In this document: one piece after another, positions 1 to 7,483 of the stretch
Layout: every line of letters begins with the position of its first letter
How positions within the stretch are numbered: position 1 is the stretch's first letter
The notes under the pieces: model-generated
Seen by the model: only the letters and a program-made list of their open reading frames with translations
What the model was told of the DNA's origin: nothing
The model's database searches: none
Assembly: GCA_028287285.1 (NCBI GenBank)
Contig: JAQBPY010000114.1
Coordinates: 1 to 52,430, forward strand
DNA length: 52,430 nucleotides
Direction of reading: 5' to 3'
From: Gemmatimonadota bacterium
Lineage (GTDB): Bacteria > Gemmatimonadota > Gemmatimonadetes > Gemmatimonadales > Gemmatimonadaceae
Made by a program: the position numbers and the translations under genes

Positions 1-103
1 GACGAACGGACGTCCGCCGAATCGACATGGGATCAAAATTCTTTTTGCCGTGCCAATGGCGGCGCTCAAGAAATTCCACGGCGTGCCGAAACTGATTGGT
101 GGA

Positions 104-138
104 GGACAGGCAGCAGTACCGAGCGGAGTGCCTGTTCC
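104..138 (+). other. stem-loop of unknown role
   Basis: Bases 104-112 pair with 129-138 (9 pairs, one bulge) around a 16-base loop. The hairpin sits just before the terminator at 175-200, so it is probably the 3' end of a transcript entering from the left, either a 3' UTR or a small RNA. I see no convincing coding end in bases 1-170: frame 1 is open to a stop at 169-171 but its translation looks like no family I know. Confidence 0.35.
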
Positions 139-174
139 CAGCGAAGCGAAGGAGCGTCGCTGCACCCATAGGAG

Positions 175-200
175 GCCCCGCCCGTACCGCGGGGCTTTCT
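175..200 (+). terminator. intrinsic terminator of an upstream transcript
   Basis: GCCCCGC (175-181) pairs perfectly with GCGGGGC (189-195) around a 7-base loop and is followed by TTTCT. It would end rightward transcription entering from outside the window. Confidence 0.6.
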
Positions 201-221
201 ATTGCCCACCAGCCACGACAA

Positions 222-249
222 AAGCGCCCCGCCAACCGGCGGGGCGCTT
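222..249 (-). terminator. intrinsic terminator of the small PEP-CTERM gene
   Basis: A 12-bp perfect stem (222-233 with 238-249, loop AACC-type) lies 22 bases past the stop codon of the leftward gene at 272. On the minus strand it is followed by TTTTGTCG. Having its own terminator supports the 62-codon gene as a real unit. Confidence 0.75.
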
Positions 250-271
250 CATCAACTCCGGCGCAGCAGAG

Positions 272-460
272 CTACTTTCGACGGCGGCGCGTAACGCCGA
301 TGACCGCGGCCAGGCCGGTGCCGAGCAACACTACAGTGGCGGGCTCGGGGGTCGTCGTGGACTGGATCTCCAAAGTCTGGCTCTCGAACTGTTGCGCGCT
401 GGCCACACAGGGTAGCAACGCAAGCAGGGCGCCGCCGAAGAAAACGCGCTTGAGGGACAT
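272..460 (-). CDS. 62-residue PEP-CTERM sorting-signal protein
   Basis: A tiny exported protein with an N-terminal signal peptide (MSLKRVFFGGALLALL, cleavage after ASA near residue 22). About 15 polar residues follow, then a complete PEP-CTERM tail: a PEP motif at residues 38-40, a hydrophobic segment, and a terminal Arg/Lys cluster (TRRRRK). PEP-CTERM tails are known exosortase substrates that send proteins to the envelope or exopolysaccharide layer. Here there is almost no mature domain between the two signals. No Shine-Dalgarno (SD) motif is visible; an inverted repeat and a TATCCT box lie upstream and a good terminator follows. It could be a genuine micro-substrate or the remnant of a longer gene that lost its middle. 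Confidence 0.7.
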   Translation of the reverse strand: MSLKRVFFGGALLALLPCVASAQQFESQTLEIQSTTTPEPATVVLLGTGLAAVIGVTRRRRK

Positions 461-502
461 ATCGGGTGCCGACGAAGGTGGCCAGACGAGGAGGAGGGAA
501 CC

Positions 503-531
503 GCGTCACCTGCGCACTGTGACGCAGGATA
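503..531 (-). promoter_or_regulatory. inverted repeat beside a possible promoter of the small PEP-CTERM gene
   Basis: GCGTCAC (503-509) and GTGACGC (519-525) form a perfect 7-bp inverted repeat with a 9-base spacer, 43 bases upstream of the ATG at 460. TATCCT on the minus strand (531-526) could be a -10 box, which would put the repeat over the transcription start, as for a repressor operator. This is inference from pattern only. Confidence 0.35.
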
Positions 532-625
532 CATGAGTCTGGTTCCCTCAAGCTACGCCCATCCGGGGAATTACGGAATAGCCAACTCCCGGGACTCACA
601 CAAAGACGGCACAAAGAAAGGCCCT

Positions 626-1186
626 TTATGGCAGCCAGGTGGTGTGTACAGAGGCATCGTCACGCTTTTTGGCGGCGGGAACCTCGGCGGGCTCGCCAAC
701 ATTGACGATGGCCACGATGCGCTCGTCGTCCTGCACTCCGGCCGCCGCCCGGGCCGCCGGATCCTCCATGACCGCACCAGTCTTGATGTGCGTGCCGAGC
801 CCCATCGCGACAGCCGCCAACGACAGATTCTGAATCGCCATCATCACGGCGGCATAGTCCTCCTCGCTGATTTCCGCGTTTTCGTTCTTGACCATGCCCA
901 CCACGAGCATCGACGGCAGCGCCCGATGCTCATTGGCCACATTGTCGCGCATTGTCTGCGCCGCCTCCGGATCCTCGATCTTTTTTGCCTTGCGGTTGCC
1001 GAGTGCAAGTCCATATGCCGCACGGGCTTCGGGGCCAAGGACGTGGAAGCGCCACGGGTTCGTCAGGCGGTGGTTCGGCGCGAGTGTCGCGGCCGAAAGG
1101 AGGGATTCCATCTCTTCACGCGTGACCTGGCGGCCGGTGAATCGCTTGATGGAGCGTCGGTTGCTGATGGCGTCGGATACATGCAT
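626..1186 (-). CDS. nitroreductase family protein
   Basis: Flavin-dependent NAD(P)H oxidoreductase of the nitroreductase fold, probably cytosolic and FMN-bound. Recognisable parts are RRSIKRF near the N-terminus (FMN phosphate-binding region), APNHRLTNPWRFHVL (residues ~35-50), and GLGTHIKTGAV plus the VNVGEP segment near the C-terminus. At 186 residues it resembles the short YdjA-type branch. The start at 1186 (MHVSDAISNRRS) gives the usual family N-terminus; an in-frame upstream extension to 1243 would run into the operator. It is divergent from the GntR regulator and shares its promoter region, so it may be co-regulated. The substrate cannot be told from sequence. Confidence 0.88.
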   Translation of the reverse strand: MHVSDAISNRRSIKRFTGRQVTREEMESLLSAATLAPNHRLTNPWRFHVLGPEARAAYGLALGNRKAKKIEDPEAAQTMRDNVANEHRALPSMLVVGMVKNENAEISEEDYAAVMMAIQNLSLAAVAMGLGTHIKTGAVMEDPAARAAAGVQDDERIVAIVNVGEPAEVPAAKKRDDASVHTTWLP

Positions 1187-1216
1187 GCGGTGAACATAAC
1201 AGGACGAGCGCCGGAG

Positions 1217-1251
1217 TTGACAACTAGGTGTACTAGTGTGCATAGTACACC
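1217..1251. promoter_or_regulatory. divergent promoter and probable autoregulatory operator
   Basis: GGTGTACTA (1227-1235) and TAGTACACC (1243-1251) form a perfect 9-bp inverted repeat with a 7-base spacer, ending at the base before the regulator's ATG (1252). A consensus TTGACA lies at 1217-1222, and CATAGT at 1241-1246 (18-bp spacer) can act as -10, placing transcription start on or next to the A of the ATG: a leaderless mRNA. GTTGACAAC is nearly self-complementary, so TTGTCA reads the other way and pairs with a TTATGT/TATGTT box at 1194-1200 for the nitroreductase. Confidence 0.75.
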
Positions 1252-1653
1252 ATGCTCCCGTTCGTGGTCGCGCTCAAGGCGGGTGAATCGCCCTACCGGC
1301 AGGTCGTGTATGCGGCGACCAAGGCCGTCGTCTCGGGCGAGCTCAAGGCCGGCGACGCATTTCCGTCCGTCCGCGAGTTGAGCCAGACACTCAAGATCAA
1401 CCCGAATACGGCCCAGAAGGTCATCGCCGAGCTCGTGCGTGATGGCATGCTCGAGGTGCGGCCTGGCATCGGGACGGTGGTCACCGGGCATCGCCGGGCG
1501 ACGGCGGCCGAGAAGCGCGAGCTGCTGTCGGGCGAGATGGAGCAGCTGCTCGTGGAAGCAAAGCGACTTGGACTCACGGAAGCCGACGTCATCAACGCGG
1601 TGATCAATCGCTGGTCTGAACTGTTTGGAGGTGATCGCGATGACACGCGATAG
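1252..1653 (+). CDS. GntR-family (YtrA-type) transcriptional regulator
   Basis: A 133-residue repressor with a winged-helix GntR domain (residues ~12-78, including FPSVRELSQTLKINPNTAQK) and a short helical tail. The short tail marks the YtrA subfamily, whose members are usually encoded with ABC transporters and control them. The gene begins directly on its likely operator, with no room for a Shine-Dalgarno motif, so translation is probably leaderless. It overlaps the ATPase gene by 14 bases. The inducing ligand is unknown; YtrA relatives often answer to cell-envelope stress, which is family knowledge rather than evidence here. Confidence 0.9.
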   Translation: MLPFVVALKAGESPYRQVVYAATKAVVSGELKAGDAFPSVRELSQTLKINPNTAQKVIAELVRDGMLEVRPGIGTVVTGHRRATAAEKRELLSGEMEQLLVEAKRLGLTEADVINAVINRWSELFGGDRDDTR

Positions 1654-2551
1654 CACGAACGCGGTGGACGTTAGCAACCTCGCGTACCGGTACGACAAGG
1701 TGGCCGCCTTGAACGGGCTCTACCTGCGCATTCCCGAAGGGGCGCTCTACGCGTTGCTTGGAGCAAATGGCAGCGGCAAGACGACGCTGCTCCAGGTGCT
1801 CATGGGAATTCGCGTTGCGCAACAGGGCTCGGTCTCGATACTCGGCAGCGACATCTCGGCGCTCACCATCCAGGAGCGTGCGCGCATTGGCTACGTGGCC
1901 GAAGGGCAACGCCTGCCAAGGTGGATGCGACTCGAACAGCTCGAGGCGTATCTCGCGCCGCTGTATGCCACGTGGGATTTTGCGCTCGCGAGCCAGCTGC
2001 GTACGCGACTCGACCTTGATCCGGCACGAAAACTCTCCACCCTTTCGCGCGGCGAATACATGAAGGCTGCACTTCTGTGTGCGCTCGCGCCGAGGCCGAA
2101 GATCCTGCTCATGGATGAGCCGTTCACCGGCATGGACGTGATGGTGAAGGACGACCTCATTCGCGGGGTGCTCGACACCGCGGGCAGCGAGGGCTGGACG
2201 GTGATCGTGAGCTCGCACGACATCGGCGAGCTGGAGACGATGGCCGACTGGGTCGGCATCATGGGTGGAGGGCGCATGCGTATCTCCGAGCCCATGGACA
2301 CGTTGCGCGAGCGCTTCAGGTACGTGGACGTCACACTTGGCGACGCCGGCAGTGTTCCGGTGATGGAGCAGTGGATCGCGGTAGAGCGCGCCGGACAGCG
2401 ACTGTCGTTCCTGGTGTCGAATGCCGATGATGCACTTGCCCAGCGTCTCACGGTGCAGTTGCCTGGCGCAACGCGTGTGGACGTGCGGGATGCCACGCTC
2501 AGGGAAGTGTTCGTGGCGATGTCGAAGCGAACGTCGGCGGTGGCGTCATGA
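1640..2551 (+). CDS. ABC transporter ATP-binding protein
   Basis: Cytosolic ATPase subunit of an ABC exporter, 303 residues. Walker A GANGSGKTT lies near residue 41, an ABC signature in degenerate form (LSRGEYMK) near 135, Walker B ILLMDEP near 155 with D-loop GMD, and the H-loop histidine in VSSHDIGE. The start at 1640 has a strong SD, GGAGGTGAT (1627-1635). It lies inside the end of the regulator gene, so the two are translationally coupled. It is followed by two dissimilar permeases with ATGA overlaps. About 70 C-terminal residues beyond the core probably act as a coupling or regulatory extension. Confidence 0.93.
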   Translation: MTRDSTNAVDVSNLAYRYDKVAALNGLYLRIPEGALYALLGANGSGKTTLLQVLMGIRVAQQGSVSILGSDISALTIQERARIGYVAEGQRLPRWMRLEQLEAYLAPLYATWDFALASQLRTRLDLDPARKLSTLSRGEYMKAALLCALAPRPKILLMDEPFTGMDVMVKDDLIRGVLDTAGSEGWTVIVSSHDIGELETMADWVGIMGGGRMRISEPMDTLRERFRYVDVTLGDAGSVPVMEQWIAVERAGQRLSFLVSNADDALAQRLTVQLPGATRVDVRDATLREVFVAMSKRTSAVAS

Positions 2552-3993
2552 GCTTCATCGCGCAGGTGTGGCACGTGATGCGGAAGGACGCGCGGCAGGT
2601 ACGGGTGTTGTTGCTCGTTTACGTGGCGGCTGTCGCCGCGTCGGCGGAGCATGCAATCGCTCCCACCGATATCAATCCGCTGCTCGAGATGGTCGTGCTC
2701 CTGTTGTTCGTGCTCGGGATGCTCGTGGCCGCGGGCCTCGTCCAGGCCGACTCGCCCACACGGAACGATGCGTTCTGGAGGACGCGTCCGCTGCGGCCGA
2801 TGGCTGTCCTCGCCGCAAAAGTGGTCACGATCATTGTCGCGGTCCTCCTGCTCGCGGCCGTTGCGCAGGCCATGGTGCTCACGATACTTGCCGTTCCATT
2901 TCGTGCCGCGGTGCCGCTGGTCGGCAACAGCGCACGGATCTACGCGACGTGGCTGCTCGTTGCGGTCATCGTTGCATCCGCGACACGCGACCTGCGGACG
3001 TTCGTCGTGACGCTCATGGCTGGTGCATTTGCGACGCTGGTGAGTATTTCACTGATCGGAGCCCCGAAATTCCAGTTGGCGTTGTCGCACGTCGAGCTTC
3101 CCCTTCGACTGCTCGGTGCAGCGGGGGGGATCATATTCGTCGTTCACTTGTATCGTGGACACGACATCACGCGCAGGACACTGCTGTGTGGTGTCTTTCC
3201 CGTCATTGCACTGCTGTTGCCGATGTTCGCGGCGGCACCGGGGACGCCGGAGAGTGAGCTCGCGGGCACGTCCACGGCGCACCTGAAGCTCGATCTCGAG
3301 GCGGGGAGCACGCCCGTGCGGCCAGAGGTGCGCATTCGGGTCGAGGGCGCGGAAGCAGGAAAGCGCTATCGCATTCGGTCGGGGGTCGTGGTCTTCCATC
3401 AGCATGGCAAGGACACACTACAGATCAAGCTGCCCGAGGAGCTCGTGGAGCTCGACCGGGACAGTGTCGTGAACTTTCCCATTGGGGATGCGTCGCGACT
3501 ACAGGCGCCCGTTGACAGCATCGTGCTCACGGGGACTCTTATCGTGGAAGCGATGGCCAGCGGTGACACGTTGCGTTACAGACAGTTTTCGACGGCGGCG
3601 CGCGATGGACGGCGCGTGACGATCACCAAGGTAGCGCCGTTCTTTGACGATGCGCTCCTGGTGCTCACGACGACACGGGTAGAAGAGGGATCGACTCCAG
3701 TGGCGAATGGTGGCGCAGGCGATGACGGTGCCTCGACTGCGCGGCTGGTCAACACGGTACTTCACGAAAGCATTCCGCTCCATCGCATGCGAGGGGGCAC
3801 GAGCTCGAGATCGATCCTGCTGTCGGGCGTCAGCCTGTCCGAAAGCTCCGACACGTACAAGGCAGGTCCGCTCGATCGATTCAGCCGCGGACGAACGGTT
3901 GATGCTGCGTGGCTCAAGGATGCATATGTGGAGCTGACGCGCTGGGTGCTCGAGCACAAGTATCCCGTGCATGACACCGTGGTGCTCAAATGA
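2548..3993 (+). CDS. ABC transporter permease-like membrane protein with C-terminal soluble domain
   Basis: A 481-residue integral membrane protein. Hydrophobic segments fall at roughly residues 17-35, 45-68, 85-115, 128-145, 150-172, 190-205 and 215-235. A long polar region of about 240 residues with no membrane span follows, probably outside the cytoplasm. The N-terminal half resembles ABC-2-type permeases in layout, including a cytosolic start with charged RKDARQ. It overlaps the ATPase by ATGA and the next permease by ATGA, so it belongs to the same exporter operon. I do not recognise the C-terminal region; it might gate substrate or contact an envelope partner. Confidence 0.75.
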   Translation: MSFIAQVWHVMRKDARQVRVLLLVYVAAVAASAEHAIAPTDINPLLEMVVLLLFVLGMLVAAGLVQADSPTRNDAFWRTRPLRPMAVLAAKVVTIIVAVLLLAAVAQAMVLTILAVPFRAAVPLVGNSARIYATWLLVAVIVASATRDLRTFVVTLMAGAFATLVSISLIGAPKFQLALSHVELPLRLLGAAGGIIFVVHLYRGHDITRRTLLCGVFPVIALLLPMFAAAPGTPESELAGTSTAHLKLDLEAGSTPVRPEVRIRVEGAEAGKRYRIRSGVVVFHQHGKDTLQIKLPEELVELDRDSVVNFPIGDASRLQAPVDSIVLTGTLIVEAMASGDTLRYRQFSTAARDGRRVTITKVAPFFDDALLVLTTTRVEEGSTPVANGGAGDDGASTARLVNTVLHESIPLHRMRGGTSSRSILLSGVSLSESSDTYKAGPLDRFSRGRTVDAAWLKDAYVELTRWVLEHKYPVHDTVVLK

Positions 3994-5240
3994 TCTCGCG
4001 CTCGCAGCTCGCGGCGGCCGTGGTGGGGCTCGACGCACTGCGCGTGAATCCACTTCGCACCGTGCTCTCCACGCTGGGTGTGATCATCGGTGTTGGTGCG
4101 CTCGTGTCGGTGCTCTCGCTGGGTGACGGCATGGAGCATTTCGTCCGCTCGGAGCTCGCGCGCAAGACGGACGTGCAGACGGTGACGCTTTCCTCTCGCA
4201 GCGGCGACTGGATAGACGGAACGTGGACGCCGTTTCATGACGTGCCGGTCTTCACGCAGCGGGACGCCGAGGAAATGGCGAGTGAGCTGCCCATGGTGCG
4301 TGGGATGACGATCTGGCTCTCGGGAAGTGCGCGGGTCATCTGGCCGCGCTCCGGAAAGCAGCGGCAGGTGTCGATCACGGCTTCGACGATCGGACCGACG
4401 ACGTGGGATCGGGTGAAGCTGGCCGGGGGCCGTTTCTTCACGGCCGGCGAAGCGGCACACAATGCACCTGTCGTACTGGTGTCCTACAAGCTTGCGGACG
4501 AGCTGTCTGCGGGGCGCGGTGTGGAGGCGATGATTGGACAGTTCGTGCGCGTGCGTGGCGTACCGCGCGAGATCGTTGGTGTGGTGGCCGCTGCACCAGG
4601 CGAGCGCGGATACAGCGCGACGGTTCCCTTTCCGGCGGCGACGTCGGCGTTTGGTGCTGACCTCTCGCGCGACAGACCACAGGTTGCGCTGCAGGCGCGA
4701 ACGATCGAGGACATGCCGGCATTGCAGCGGGCCGTGCAGGACTGGCTCGCGACCCGCTATCGCAGCTGGGAAGGGAAAGTGGATATCCGGGTGGCGGAAG
4801 CGCAACTGGCTCCGGTGATCCAGAGCATCGGCGTGATGAAACTGTTTCTTGGCGCGCTGGCGGGCATCTCGCTGCTGGTTGGCGGAATCGGGATCATGAA
4901 CATCATGCTCGCGAGCGTTACCGAGCGTACGAGGGAGATCGGCGTGCGCAAGGCAATTGGCGCGCGGAGCCGCGACATCATGTTGCAGTTCCTCACGGAG
5001 GCCATTGCCGTGTCATGTTTTGGCAGCGCGCTCGGTGTTGCGCTCGGCGCGGCCATTGCGGGGCTCACGATGGCGATCATCCGTGGGAAGACGGGCGTGG
5101 ACTCGCTGGCACTCACATTGTCGCCAGGTACCGTGGGAATTGCGGCGTTCTCGGCGGTGACCATCGGGCTGGTGTTCGGAACGTATCCGGCGCGGCGTGC
5201 GTCGCGGCTGTCACCCATCGATGCCATCCGCCACGAGTAG
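3990..5240 (+). CDS. MacB/FtsX-type ABC transporter permease
   Basis: A 416-residue permease with the classic four-span MacB layout. There is one N-terminal membrane segment (STLGVIIGVGALVSV, residues ~25-45), a large periplasmic MacB_PCD domain (~50-275), then the FtsX domain with three spans. The conserved cytosolic loop EIGVRKAIGARSRDI and the C-terminal ARRASRLSPIDAIRHE are both present. Such proteins work as mechanotransmitters or exporters of peptides, lipoproteins or drugs. No ATPase domain is fused, so it should use the ATPase encoded at 1640. It ends just before a long inverted repeat that may terminate the operon. Confidence 0.92.
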   Translation: MISRSQLAAAVVGLDALRVNPLRTVLSTLGVIIGVGALVSVLSLGDGMEHFVRSELARKTDVQTVTLSSRSGDWIDGTWTPFHDVPVFTQRDAEEMASELPMVRGMTIWLSGSARVIWPRSGKQRQVSITASTIGPTTWDRVKLAGGRFFTAGEAAHNAPVVLVSYKLADELSAGRGVEAMIGQFVRVRGVPREIVGVVAAAPGERGYSATVPFPAATSAFGADLSRDRPQVALQARTIEDMPALQRAVQDWLATRYRSWEGKVDIRVAEAQLAPVIQSIGVMKLFLGALAGISLLVGGIGIMNIMLASVTERTREIGVRKAIGARSRDIMLQFLTEAIAVSCFGSALGVALGAAIAGLTMAIIRGKTGVDSLALTLSPGTVGIAAFSAVTIGLVFGTYPARRASRLSPIDAIRHE

Positions 5241-5317
5241 TTTGTCGGCCTGAGCGCAGCGAAGGACCTGCTCTTCCGTCAATGAAAGCAGGTCCTTCGC
5301 TGCGCTCAGGACGACAA
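5241..5317. repeat. long inverted repeat between convergent genes
   Basis: Bases 5249-5272 are perfectly complementary to 5287-5310 (24 bp). Outer 7-bp arms (TTTGTCG and CGACAAA) extend the hairpin after one mismatch. The arms carry the motif GAGCGCAGCGAAGGACC, an interspersed-repeat type common in many GC-rich genomes. It fills the gap between two converging genes and could act as a bidirectional terminator. A decayed relative lies at 17225-17301. Confidence 0.8.
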
Positions 5318-5324
5318 ACAGGGT

Positions 5325-5732
5325 TCAGGTCTTGGGCAGCTCGCAGTTGAACATCCAGTTGATGCCGAACTTGTCGGTGAGCATGCCGAAGCGGGCGCCC
5401 CAGAACGTGTTGTCGAGCTTCATGATGACCGTGCCGCCTTCGCCGAACGCCACGAACAGCCGATCAATCTCCTCGACGCTCTCGCAATCCTGCGTGATCC
5501 ACACGTTGTTGCCGACGGTGATTGGCATGCCGGGCATCGGGTCGGACGCCAAGAGCACGGCGCTTCCCCGGGTGAGGCGGGCGTGCATGACGCGGTCCTC
5601 GGCGCCGGGATGTGGGGCCTTGACGTCGCCGAAGGTCTGGACTTCGAGCTGCGCGTCCAGGCATTTGGCGTAGAATTCCATCGCCTCCCGTGTGTTGCCG
5701 TCGAAGTTGAGATACGGGATGAATGCTTTCAT
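5325..5732 (-). CDS. VOC family (PhnB-like glyoxalase/bleomycin resistance fold) protein
   Basis: A 135-residue cytosolic protein of the vicinal-oxygen-chelate superfamily, PhnB/YjdN-like branch. Recognised from the N-terminus IPYLNFDGNTREAMEFY, the middle VWITQDCESVEEID, and the C-terminal FWGARFGMLTDKFGINWMFN. The members whose roles are known are metal-dependent enzymes or binding proteins; many of this branch have no assigned reaction. The start at 5732 is chosen because GAGGA lies 8-9 bases upstream and the family N-terminus begins there. It is monocistronic and convergent with the exporter operon. Confidence 0.85.
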   Translation of the reverse strand: MKAFIPYLNFDGNTREAMEFYAKCLDAQLEVQTFGDVKAPHPGAEDRVMHARLTRGSAVLLASDPMPGMPITVGNNVWITQDCESVEEIDRLFVAFGEGGTVIMKLDNTFWGARFGMLTDKFGINWMFNCELPKT

Positions 5733-5972
5733 GTCGTGAGTCCTCGCAGTGAAGTGGTTGAGGTTGCAACAGGTGATGTCGTCATGGCTGAGCCGCCCAA
5801 AGGTAGTGAAGATACGCGGGAAATGGCGGAGAACTGGGACGAGCGGCCGTGTGAGCGCATACGTGACGCGATAGACGCGCGTCTTTGACACAACGCCAGG
5901 CATGGGCCGGATGAAGCCCGGCAATACGGGTGGTCACGAGATATGTTTTCTTTTCGGAACCGGGAGGGTCGA

Positions 5973-6602
5973 GTGGCAGCCAGCGACAAGGCAGGCAAGA
6001 ATCATCTCATGGCACTCGGTTCCGCAGCCGTGCTTGCCGTGTATGGTGCGGGCTTCGTGCGAACGCGTGCGGCCGCGGAGCGGTTCGATGGCGCCGAGGC
6101 CGAACGGCGGCCGGCAGCTCCTGTGGCGCGAATGGATACCATCGCGCCGGCGGCACCGATCGCCTCCGCAGCTCCCATCGCACCGACGGCCCCGGTCAAG
6201 ACGCCGACGTCGACGGTCACGGTCGCGCCAAAGCAAGAACTCGCAAAGCCGGGCGAGCCAAAAGTGCAACCAGAGACGACGAAGACCGAAGCACCGGTCG
6301 CAGCGGCGGTCACTCCAGTGGATACGGCGGCCGTGGTTGCAGCACTTCGCGACGGAACGTATTCAGGGTGGGGCTCGTCTCGTCACGGCGACATTCAGAC
6401 GACGGTGGAGATCAGGAACGGCCGCATCACCTCGGCGACGATCTCGCAGTGTCTCACGCGCTACTCGTGCTCATGGGTCTCCGCGCTTCCAGGCCAGGTG
6501 GTCGCACGCCAGAGCGCCGACGTGGACTATGTGTCGGGCGCGACGGAAAGCTCCAATGCGTTCTACTACGGCGTCGTGGAAGCGCTCAAGAAGGCAAAGT
6601 GA
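5973..6602 (+). CDS. exported FMN-binding (FMN_bind) domain protein
   Basis: A 209-residue envelope protein. An N-terminal hydrophobic anchor (LMALGSAAVLAVYGAGFV) is followed by a Pro/Ala/Thr-rich linker of about 80 residues, then an FMN_bind domain (~125-209). That domain contains DGTYSGWGSSRHGDIQ and the flavinylation motif DYVSGATESS near the C-terminus, where ApbE links FMN to a Ser/Thr. The likely start is GTG 5973 behind GGGAGGG (5962-5968); an in-frame ATG at 5943 lacks an SD. The stop overlaps the ApbE start (GTGA). It is probably a one-electron carrier on the outer face of the membrane, fed by the RnfD-like protein encoded two genes on. Confidence 0.85.
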   Translation: MAASDKAGKNHLMALGSAAVLAVYGAGFVRTRAAAERFDGAEAERRPAAPVARMDTIAPAAPIASAAPIAPTAPVKTPTSTVTVAPKQELAKPGEPKVQPETTKTEAPVAAAVTPVDTAAVVAALRDGTYSGWGSSRHGDIQTTVEIRNGRITSATISQCLTRYSCSWVSALPGQVVARQSADVDYVSGATESSNAFYYGVVEALKKAK

Positions 6603-7483
6603 GCGACTCGTACGTCGAGACGACATCCGCGATGGGAACGGTGGTCACCGTCCAGGTCGTTGGTCACGACGACGAGCGGAGAGATGCCGTAAAGCGTGCC
6701 CTCGGATGGTTCGGCGAGATTGAGTCCCGCTGTTCGCGCTTCGATTCGAACAGCGAGCTTTCACGACTCTCGGCGCAGCCGGGTATCGCGGTGCCTGTGA
6801 GCCCGCTGCTCTTCCAGGCTGTTCGTTTTGCGTTGGCGGTTGCCCAGGAGACTGGTGGCGCGTTCGATCCAACGGTCGGGCACCGGATGGAAGCACGCGG
6901 CTTCAACACGAACTTCAGGACAGCCGAGGTCGTAAGCAGCGTTGGCGCGGGTGCTGGCGTGGGCCACTATCACGACGTCCACCTCGACGACGACGCACAG
7001 ACGATCACGCTAGCGCAGCCCATGATGCTGGATCTTGGTGCTGTCGCGAAGGGCCTTGCCGTGGATCTCGCTTCGCGTGAGCTGCAACCATTCGAGGATT
7101 TTGCCATCGACGCAGGCGGTGACCTGTACCTGGGCGGATGCAACGTAGCCGGTGAGCCATGGAAGGTGGGCATTCGGCATCCGCGATGCGACGGTGAGTT
7201 GATTCATGCGCTACGCATCAGCAATGCCGCCGTGTGCACATCGGGCGACTACGAGCGGCCGCATCACATCCTCGATGCGCGCGCGGCGGATGCAGAGGCG
7301 ACGTCGGCGAGCGTGACGGTGATTGCACCATCGGCGATGGTTGCCGATGCGCTTGCCACCGCGGCGTTCGTGCTCGGCCCAAACGAAGGTCTGACGTTGC
7401 TTGAACGGCATGGCGCGAATGGTCTCATCATCACACCCGCGTTGAAGGAATTCTGCACTGCCGGCATGATGCAGCTCGGATGA
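6599..7483 (+). CDS. apbE: FAD:protein FMN transferase (ApbE)
   Basis: A 294-residue enzyme that uses FAD to attach FMN covalently to Ser/Thr of FMN_bind domains. Family marks are DLGAVAKGLAVDLA (residues ~143-156), AIDAGGDLYLGG (~167-178), and the C-terminal block HHILDARA followed by SVTVIAPSAMVADALATAAFVLG-type sequence. The usual DPRTG has become DARAA here. I see no signal peptide, although ApbE often acts outside the cytoplasm, so where it acts is unclear. The start is GTG 6599, overlapping the FMN_bind stop; the target protein is very likely that neighbour. Confidence 0.92.
   Translation: MSDSYVETTSAMGTVVTVQVVGHDDERRDAVKRALGWFGEIESRCSRFDSNSELSRLSAQPGIAVPVSPLLFQAVRFALAVAQETGGAFDPTVGHRMEARGFNTNFRTAEVVSSVGAGAGVGHYHDVHLDDDAQTITLAQPMMLDLGAVAKGLAVDLASRELQPFEDFAIDAGGDLYLGGCNVAGEPWKVGIRHPRCDGELIHALRISNAAVCTSGDYERPHHILDARAADAEATSASVTVIAPSAMVADALATAAFVLGPNEGLTLLERHGANGLIITPALKEFCTAGMMQLG

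Noticed and set aside
81..170. Resemblance to the GGAAG...AGCAG core of bacterial SRP RNA (AGGCAGCAG)
   Set aside because: The GGAA tetraloop with its flanking complementary bases is absent, and the pairing seen places AGGCA in a different stem. Not enough for an SRP RNA call.
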